Origin: Antedon bifida
Taxonomy: Eukaryota; Echinodermata; Crinoidea; Comatulida; Antedonidae
Reading direction: 5' to 3'
NCBI GenBank assembly: GCA_963402885.1
Contig: OY727101.1
Location: forward strand, 10,178,917-10,242,916
DNA: 64,000 nt
Each line of letters begins with the position of its first letter. Position 1 is the stretch's first letter. Both the position numbers and the translations under genes were made by a program. Below, in pieces: positions 56,472 through 64,000 of the stretch. The notes under the pieces were generated by a model that saw only the letters and a program-made list of their open reading frames with translations, ran no database searches and was not told the origin of the DNA.

Positions 56472-58377
56472 ATGAATATGTGTACTCTTCTTCCCGTTAG
56501 TATCGTTCTTTTCTTAATATTCCACTGTCCTATTAGAGGTAAATTATGCCACAATTACAATCCGTCAGTAAATGGAACTCAGCCTCTAGATGATTTCAGA
56601 TGTCCTAAGAAATGTGACTGTAAATATTGTAAGTTTGACACGGAATTATACTATAGTCATTATGTGTATTGTTCAAGTGCAGAATTGAACATCACTCCAT
56701 CGCAAGATACGGTGCCAACTGATGTTGAATATTACCATCTAGACGACAACGGTATTTCGACACTAAAGAACGACTCTTTTCAGAATTTAACTGTTCTACG
56801 ATATTTAAATATTATTAGCAACAAGCTAATTTATCATAACATTGATATTAATGCATTCCGTGGTTTGCAAAAATTGACTCAATTAGCAATGGATGAGAAC
56901 CAACATTTGTATAAACTTCTGCCCTGGCTTGATGATCTCGTTTCTTTAGAAGAATTACATCTACAATACTGTGGATTAACAACAATTATTCTAAGGTATT
57001 TAACAATTGTAAAAAACTAATAACAGTTGATCTTGCAAGAAACTCTATAAACTTCATTGACTCCGGAACTTTCCAGAATTTATCAGATCTTAAATATTTA
57101 TATCTAGGTGACAATCATATTACCAGTATACCACTATTCGCATTTAAAGATTCATCGCGATTACAAGGAATAACTCTAGATAACAACCTGCTGTCTACAA
57201 TCACAGAGGATGTTGGACTCCAAAATCTGACTCAATTACAGTTTCTAAATTTGGCGTACAACAAATTTCATTGTGACTGTGATTTTGTGTGGTTTAGAAA
57301 ATGGATTGTGAAAACGAATGTAACAATTGAAAACATCAACAACACAAAATGTATACCTTATCAAGGCACAGAATTAAAGAAAATAATGGAATTTATTCCT
57401 GATAAACTAAACTGCAGCAAATTTGAAAAAATCTTTACATATATAATTTCTTCTGCTTCAGCTGGGCTTATTGTTGTAATTGTGTGTGCAGTCTTCTACC
57501 GCTACAGATTCAATTTAAGGTAAGATCATTCGTATTCAAGAATAAATGCCTGTTGTTATGTATACGCAAAAGACACACAATATCGATATCTTATTAGTTA
57601 TTTTTTTTTTCAACAGACTTTTAATATAGACCTATTTAATCATATTGAATGTAACATTTTATAAATATTTTTTCAACTATACGTTTTTCTTTAAGTTTTA
57701 AAAACAAATCTATTGCTAAAGATAAGTTAATTGCAATACTAAAATCAGAATCCAGATGAGATTATTTTATGAAATATGTTGCATTATGTAAATCGTCAAT
57801 TAATTCTATTTATTTCAATTTAGGTATTGGAAACAGCGACGACGCCTTCGTAAACAATACCAGCGAATTTGTAACCAAGGACCTCTTCCCGTCAACGGAG
57901 AAAATATTCGGTATGACTTGTTTGTCTGTTACAACAGACACACAAAAAGACACACAATGGGTACCTGATGTTTTACAGCCATCGTTGGAGGTGCAGCGGA
58001 ATTTTAAACTATGCGTCCACTACCGTGACTTTCTTCCAGGAGAAGCAATCGCTACGAACATTGTAAATGCTGTTAAATTCAGTCGTAAGGTTTTGCTAGT
58101 TGTCTCCAAACATTTTGCTAAAAGTGAGTGGTGCAACTACGAATTAGAGATGGCGCGCATGCGTATGTTTGACAACCATGAAGATATCTTGATATTGGTA
58201 TTACTTGAAAAGGTGTCACCTAAAGACATGCCAATACTCTTACACAAGATATTGACCACAAAAACTTATATCGAATGGGAAGAACATCCACTGAGACAAG
58301 CATTGTTCTGGGCCAAGCTTGAAACTGCTCTTTTGTCACCAAACTGTCCAAAAGATAGGCTAATTGATAACCCATAG
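56472..58377 (+). pseudogene. TLR-like receptor copy c (two frame breaks)
   Basis: Exon 1 56472-57519, exon 2 57824-58377. Signal peptide MNMCTLLPVSIVLFLIFHC; N-cap CPKKCDCKYC; LRRs; C-cap HCDCDFVWFRKW; TM ASAGLIVVIVCAVF; RYRFNLR. One base is missing near 56991 compared with copy b (ACAACAATTATTC against ACAACAATATATTC), ending the frame at 57020. In exon 2, 7 extra bases near 57932-57945 (ACACACA in the box 1 segment CYNS...) give a stop soon after YDLFVCYN. The rest of the TIR is well kept: YRDFLPGEAIATNI with the usual RD..PG box 2, SEWCNYELEMARMRMF, and ALFWAKLETALL. The kept TIR suggests recent inactivation or sequence errors. Confidence 0.85.
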
Positions 58378-59690
58378 AAACGGAAGGTATCCGCATAAGA
58401 AATATTACTTTACCAAATGTAAAGAAATACATTTATTAGCATATTTAAGATTTAATACAATATAGATTTTGTTTTCAACCATAAACAACAGCAACTTACA
58501 GGATGGCAAACAAGCCAATGCTCCACACCTGTGTTTTATAGGGTGTGCGTTCATATGTGTAAACTCCAAATATTTCATAGGCAAAGGAAGGGATATAATG
58601 TATAGTATTATGATTAGACAGTGGCCTGAGAAATACCCTTCTGATATTGCCTTATGTATACATTTACTCCAAATTTTATTACAGTAGAATGATTTGGATG
58701 ATTAGTCAATTTGTATAAAACTACCATTTAATTCAACTCAACTATTAGCCTCATTACTTAAAAAAGTACATATTTGTTACATTTAAAAAAATGTGAAACA
58801 TACATTAGCAAAGCCATAGGAAGCCTAAAGTAAGGAAGAAGGCGCACCCAGAGACTCTAGACGCACCGTGGTCTTGAATAAGCGTTATTGTAACCTGACT
58901 GTGAGAATCAAAAAAGTTAGGTACAAATTTAAGCCTAATATAGGTCAAATTAGCAAATGAAGTGACGGTACCTATCTCTTGTATGTTAACAACAGTGAAA
59001 ACTCATGAGGTAGATTTTGCCATGCACTTGTGACGTCACAGCAATTTACGGTGACGGCTGTACGGCGAGCTCGCGCGGAGACATCATAAATCTCGCGATT
59101 GTTCTTCTGAAATCATATGTACATCTCTAATACGTTGTTAAAATATGGTTCTGGGTCAAGTTGTCCTTTAACTCCTAAATATTAACTTAACCTAATCTTC
59201 TCACTGGGGTTCAAACCATGGCCTGCCGATTGGAAAGTACTAACCAATCGAAAATCGGAAAAAGCCACCCCTGTTAAAAGACACCTAACAATGTTGTGCT
59301 GGACAATCAATTTTTATTCAATTTTGTTAGCCTGTGTCATTTGGAAACAATATCAAAGCTATTAATCAAAGGAAAGCCTACACCTTTCATGTTACCTCTT
59401 CCAACTTCCACTGCCAAAACACTTTCTATACTTAGTTAAGATTCATATTTTATGTAAATTTTTAGAATTGTCATTGTCATGTTATGTTTAAATAAATCAC
59501 ATTTTCCAAATACAAATCATTTCAAAATGAAGTTCACTAAAATAATAAGGGATGTCGGAAATTAAGCTATGATGGTTATCTTTATACTAAACGCAAGTGT
59601 ACCAGAAGTTCAATTATTATGCATTTTTTCAACAAACCAACACATTTGCTTGTAAGGGTAACGGACAGACATCGATATGACCAAAGTGTA
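58378..59690. other. Spacer between receptor copies c and d
   Basis: 58520-58700 is 3' sequence shared with copy a. 59030-59100 is a locally CpG-rich stretch with GTGACGTCAC (CRE-like) and CGAGCTCGCGCG. No gene was recognised. Confidence 0.5.
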
Positions 59691-60290
59691 GTATATATCT
59701 GAGCACAACCATGCAGTTGACATCATGAAGGCTCATGCGCTGAGAAAGTAAGACATGAAATTATGGACAACTGCTAGAGCAACTTCAGCTCAGATAGCCA
59801 TTGATGAGAAAGCCAAACAATCACTCAATATCTAGTTTAGAAAGTCTAACAAGAACATCAGAATCAAAAGAAGTAAAAGTCATCCTGGTCACCATCGCTA
59901 GAAGAGACTTAGTTCATTGATGGTGAATGGACGAAAACTGTTGACGACATACACTCTCTGATCCATGATGCATATGATTGGTAATAATGATGGTGCCACA
60001 GTTTTTGCAACTTCGGATAGTTTGCGTTACCTATGCAATTCAACAATCGGGTTTATGGATGAAGAAGAGGCAATAAACTGTATAGTACCATACACATACA
60101 GTATCCCATATGGGATGAATGTTGCTGTTAGAAGACCGATACTGCGTGGTATGTATTGTTACCAGACACGAAACCGCGTGCATCGGATGGCACAAGACAT
60201 CAACTATACAAATTCCTCACGGCGTATCTTATATGGAAGGATTCAACATTTATCGTACAATAAAGTTGCAATTTACTAGTTATTAATTCT
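59691..60290 (+). other. Degenerate block, possible transposase remnant
   Basis: The plus frame at 59965-60279 begins DGATVFATSDSLRYLCNSTIGFMD, which faintly recalls the start of MULE-type transposase domains (FAT...L..L......FMDGTF). Upstream translation has stops. The second half (from 60110) is the block also found at 55755-56020. Identity is uncertain. Confidence 0.25.
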
Positions 60291-60611
60291 ACTGTACGCA
60301 CATCGTAGGGTTTAACATAGCTATACGTTGGTAATTTTTTTTGACATAGAAATAAAGTTTTGGTTTGGACGAAAGTCGATGAATTTCCTAAACAATTGAA
60401 TCGGTTGTTGTAAGAATTATATGAGGTTTAGTACATTAAATTCTTAAATATTAATAAACCATTATTAATTATAATGTTTTGTCTAAAGATGAAAGTGAAA
60501 ATAATTTACTTGAAAATGAGATTATAACGTCAATTAATTTTTAGAAATACTTAAATTGATTGTTTGAAAAATTATTTTAGTTTCATTGCTCCAAATTCTG
60601 GCATTTGTTAC

Positions 60612-60621
60612 GAAAGTGAAA
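60612..60621 (+). promoter_or_regulatory. ISRE-like GAAAGTGAAA upstream of copy d
   Basis: It starts 159 bp before the ATG at 60771. A second GAAAGTGAAA is at 60491-60500. It lies in the same conserved block as in copy c. Confidence 0.5.
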
Positions 60622-60770
60622 TATTAATAAATCATTATTTTTCCAGCTTGAACCATTACCTAAAAAGGAGATATGTCCTTATCACTTCCTTATTAGAATA
60701 CATGTACAGTCGATTTCTCTCATTGTTACGTTATACTTCAACGGTTCAAAAAGGTTCATACAGTACCACT

Positions 60771-61754
60771 ATGAATATGTGTACTCTTCTTCCCGTTAGT
60801 GTCGTTTTTTTTGTAATATTCTACTGTCCTATTAGTGGTAAGTTAACATGCCACAATTACAATCCGTCGGTAAATGAAACTCAGCCGCTAGATGATTTCA
60901 GATGTCCTAAGCAATGCTACTGTAAATATTGTAAGAATGCAACGGAATTCTACTCAAATTACACTCATAACGTGTTTTGTTCATTTCAAAAATTGAAAGC
61001 TATTCCATCGCAAGATACGGTGCCAACTGATGTTGAATATTACCGTCTGGAAGACAACAGTATTTCGTTTCTGAAGAACTATTCTTTCCAGAATTTAACT
61101 TTTCTAAGATATTTAAATATTAATAGAAACAATCTAATTTATGATAACATTGATATTAATGCATTCCGTGGTTTGCACAAATTGACTGTTTTAACAATGG
61201 ATGAGAACCAACAATTGTATAAACTTCTGCCCTGGCTTGATGATCTCGTTTCTTTGGAACAATTACATCTACAGTATTGTGGATTAAAAACAATATTTCC
61301 TAATGTATTTAACAATTGCAGAAAACTAATAAAAGTTGATCTTACAAAAAACTCTATAAACTACATTCACTTCGGAACTTTCCAGAATTTACCAGTTCTT
61401 AAATATTTATATCTAAGCAACAACCAGATTACCATTATACCACAACAAGCATTTAAAGGTTCATCTCAATTACAACGAATGTCTATAAATGACAACCTGC
61501 TGACTACAATCACAGTGAATGTTGGACTTCAAAATCTGACTCAATTACAATATCTAGATGTGGCGTACAACACATTTATGTGTGACTGTGATTTAGTGTG
61601 GTTTAGAAAATGGATTGGGAAAACGAATGTTACAATCCTAGATATCAAACATACAGAATGCAGATCAAATCATGGAAAAACATACGTTAACATACTAGAA
61701 TTTGATCCTGATGAACTAATCTGTAGCAAATCTCAATTTAAGGTCCATCCATGA
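60771..61754 (+). CDS. LRR ectodomain-only receptor (copy d, lacks TM and TIR)
   Basis: 327 aa, uninterrupted. Signal peptide MNMCTLLPVSVVFFVIFYC (about 1-23); LRR N-cap with CPKQCYCKYC (about 45-55); about seven LRRs (for example LKYLYLSNNQITIIPQQAF near 220-240); LRR C-cap CDCDLVWFRKWIG near 285. It ends SKSQFKVHP. Copies a-c continue with a TM segment. Here AGCAAAT is joined directly to CTCAATTTAAGGT, so about 95 bp carrying the TM is deleted; the old splice donor became AAGGTCC. No TIR exon follows in the next 1.5 kb. The product, if made, would be a secreted LRR protein, possibly a soluble binder. It is the only copy with an intact exon 1 frame. The frame is open upstream of 60771, but this ATG matches copies b and c and precedes the signal peptide. 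Confidence 0.8.
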   Translation: MNMCTLLPVSVVFFVIFYCPISGKLTCHNYNPSVNETQPLDDFRCPKQCYCKYCKNATEFYSNYTHNVFCSFQKLKAIPSQDTVPTDVEYYRLEDNSISFLKNYSFQNLTFLRYLNINRNNLIYDNIDINAFRGLHKLTVLTMDENQQLYKLLPWLDDLVSLEQLHLQYCGLKTIFPNVFNNCRKLIKVDLTKNSINYIHFGTFQNLPVLKYLYLSNNQITIIPQQAFKGSSQLQRMSINDNLLTTITVNVGLQNLTQLQYLDVAYNTFMCDCDLVWFRKWIGKTNVTILDIKHTECRSNHGKTYVNILEFDPDELICSKSQFKVHP

Positions 61755-62706
61755 TGTACGTATGTATAGGTATTCTAAATATAGCATATACCGTACCTCG
61801 TTCACACGTACAAAATCTTTAAAACATTTTAAAAAAAAATTGACATACATTGAGATAGCACACACCTGTATCTGCGCATACAAGCGATTCTTGCTAATGC
61901 GTTTTACACGATATGACAAAGTAGCGCATTTAAACTCATTGAAACTATCCCGGGTCGGAGATATCCATGTAGCCTAACAATTTACTACATTTGTGTTATA
62001 CGTGTGAATCGGATGAGATATATATTTCAGATATTTCAGACTTTTAGTACCATATCGAATCTTCAGTTAAATTGATATAAAATAAATTTATTTAATATTG
62101 ATATCTGATTAGTCGTTTTAAATTTTAAATCAGTCTTTTCCTTTCCAATGAAATACAAATCAATGTATTCGAGGAATTAGATTTAAAACGAAAATAATCA
62201 TCTTAGAATAGGATGAGATAGGATTATAAAAGCACGAGTTATGGACATAATGCTACAACTACAAAATGACCTATTTGAAGTTTTTTTTTATTAACCTTAA
62301 TTGTTCATAATTATATTTGGGGGAAAATACATCTATAAGTAAGAAAATCGACGGCCGAATAGTATTAATGAAAACTTTGGTTAAATACAGAGAAATACTC
62401 ACTCACTAATTTATGTTTTGCTAGTCCTTGTATTTCAAGTCAAGTTATTTCTTCAGGTTCAGAATTAAAGCATGTATTTGCATAGTTAGTAAAACATGTT
62501 GGCCTCTTTTTTTCGACAAACTGTTTTATTAAAGCCGTTTAAATTTTTTTTTAAAGTATTTATTATAGACATAGTGTCATTAATTGTTATTGTTAATTAT
62601 TGATAATTTGTTCTTAGGTTATTTTACTATGTACTATTCATTTATTGCTATTCAGTGACATCTTTATTGTATGTGTTTTAATTTTCATTATTTCCTGTAT
62701 TTATTA
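61755..62706. other. Spacer after copy d
   Basis: No TIR exon is found. 62385-62500 matches the receptor 3' block (AGAGAAATACTCACTCA). The rest is AT-rich. Confidence 0.5.
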
Positions 62707-63440
62707 GTCGCGTGGACGCGACTCTATAGTTCACTATGTCGGTCGGTTGGTCTGTCTGTCTGTCTGTCTGTCTGTCGGTCCGGTATCACTATGCGTTTTA
62801 TCACTTTCTGACCTTATCTTGATATCAGTTTAATCTAGCTAAGTCAATTTTTCACAGAATATTCCTTATGGCCAGGAATCGATGTGGTTATGTTTTCACG
62901 GTGCGCAATAAAAAATTACGCGGTCTACGCACGATTTAACGAAATCACGTTTGTAATCATATCTTCACAACCATGAATCACAATTAAAATAAAATTTGGT
63001 ACTCATAAATTTCAGGGCATAAATCATCATATGGCAATACAATTACGTGCGTAGCGCATGTAACGCATGCGTACGCGCGCTTAAAATTTTCAAAATTTAT
63101 TTTCGATGAAATAAGAGTACGTTTCAGGCAACTTTAAGCGTTTACAAAATTGCCATGAGTGCGCAGACTTTTGCGCACGCACTGCGCGTTAAATGTTATT
63201 GCGCACTCTTTTTGCCCGATTTCTGTTTTCTTGACTTACTTTTCAACTCGAAATTACGTTATACGAGCACGTCAAAAGTGACAGGCTACGCACGTGTAAA
63301 TTAAAAAAATATAAATGTTTTTAAACATTTCAACATTGTTAAACATGTTCAGTAATTTCGGTCAGTATAGTTCACTATGTCGGTCGGTCGGTCGGTCTGT
63401 CTGTCGGTCTGTCTGTCGTTCCGGTATCACTATGCATTGT
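62707..63440. mobile_element. 0.64-kb repeat bounded by GGTCTGTC tracts
   Basis: 62727-62797 and 63367-63437 are direct repeats (TAGTTCACTATGTCGGTCGG, (TGTC)n, CCGGTATCACTATGC) 640 bp apart. The interior matches the reverse of 19070-19690. Begins near the palindromic AGTCGCGTGGACGCGACT. Confidence 0.75.
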
Positions 63441-63489
63441 AGCACGCGACTTAATGGCAGTTGGCCTTGTTTACAATTATTTCAGTCTC

Positions 63490-63679
63490 AATGCATCAAG
63501 TTCGTTACAAAAGTGAAATATTAATAAATCATTAATAAGGATATTGTTTTGATAAAAGTGAAAATATTTTTCTCTCTTTACTTAAAAAGACTATAACGTC
63601 AATTAGGCCTAATTTCATAAAAATTGAAACTTATTATTTTCAAAATTATTTTAGTTTTATTGTAATTCTTGCATTTACT
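63490..63679 (+). repeat. Orphan upstream block of a receptor copy
   Basis: AAAAGTGAAATATTAATAAATC, then AAAAATTATTTTAGTTTTATTG-like sequence and TTCTTGCATTT resemble the 5' block of copies c and d. The ISRE-like word is mutated (AAAAGTGAAA at 63509-63518). No receptor start follows before 64000; a MITE begins at 63680. Confidence 0.55.
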
Positions 63680-63858
63680 ACAGATATTGCCTGCTTAGAG
63701 GTAAAATATAAGATTTGACATCCCCGAGGGAATGATATTTTGCTCAATGGAATTTATATTTCCCGAAGTGCTAGTTGAGTCAAATTCTCGAGATCATAAT
63801 ATCATTCCCGAGTGGATGTCAAATCTTATATTTTACCGATATAAAAGGCGATATCTGT
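63680..63858. mobile_element. 179-bp MITE with perfect 24-bp inner arms
   Basis: 63700-63723 is exactly complementary to 63814-63837 (GGTAAAATATAAGATTTGAC...). Outer ends ACAGATAT(T/C)GCC match with small gaps. No ORF. Confidence 0.75.
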
Positions 63859-64000
63859 TATATTATATAGCCAACAAGTAGAATATCTACTGGGTCGGGT
63901 AGCTAGGCCTCCTTTATTTAATAAGCCTGCCTATAGTTGCGAAGAATAATGTACAGATAATTACTAATTAATGATTCCTTGGCAACAAAATATTCACTAA
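63859..64000. other. Right edge of window
   Basis: No feature recognised apart from a TAGCTAGGCCTCC word. Confidence 0.4.

Overview
The window is eukaryotic and AT-rich. It has spliced genes with GT-AG introns, many nested transposons, Penelope-like and non-LTR retroelements, 5S- and tRNA-derived repeats, and a cluster of Toll-like receptor (TLR) genes. A multi-copy family of small LRR/TIR receptors, a METTL27-like pair and an FBXO48-like gene fit an invertebrate deuterostome, most likely an echinoderm. That assignment is inference; no species marker was seen.

Layout. 0.3-10.9 kb: a composite of three Penelope-like element (PLE) copies, two on the minus strand and one intact on the plus strand (715 aa, RT plus GIY-YIG). 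Their terminal repeats carry hammerhead ribozyme motifs. Two unrelated non-autonomous DNA transposons are inserted in it (2238-4664, TSD TTAT; 8552-10655, TSD CTATGAG). 11.8-12.7 kb: a two-exon F-box gene resembling FBXO48. 13.4-20.7 kb: a repeat field with foldback arrays, a decayed non-LTR element, tRNA-like pseudogenes and short inverted-repeat elements. 21.0-24.0 and 35.5-39.9 kb: two paralogous five-exon METTL27-like methyltransferase genes with identical exon phases. Between them lie a 5'-truncated non-LTR retrotransposon with an open 700-aa ORF (25.4-27.9 kb) and several decayed ones. A second copy of the 2.4-kb DNA transposon sits in intron 2 of the second methyltransferase gene. 40.6-45.0 kb: three nested DNA transposons, each with its own target-site duplication. 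47.2-61.8 kb: four LRR/TIR receptor copies, all damaged or truncated in this sequence, with a 61-bp satellite of about 39 units between the first and second. 62.7-64 kb: more repeats and the detached upstream block of a possible fifth receptor copy.

The host genes are FBXO48-like (substrate adaptor of an SCF ubiquitin ligase), two METTL27-like SAM methyltransferases, and innate immune receptors. They form no shared pathway. The receptor cluster is the coherent unit: the three copies with a 5' end share an IRF/ISRE-like word GAAAGTGAAA about 160 bp before the ATG, and have the same two-exon design (signal peptide, LRRs and TM in exon 1; TIR in exon 2). The most unusual signals are the NF-Y-like word in every unit of the 61-bp satellite beside the receptors, the transposon family whose ends are 16-bp-periodic GTCGC arrays with mirrored variant order, the 2.4-kb transposon with about 12 internal GTTACGGACGGGACA-type boxes, and the receptor copy that lost exactly its membrane segment.
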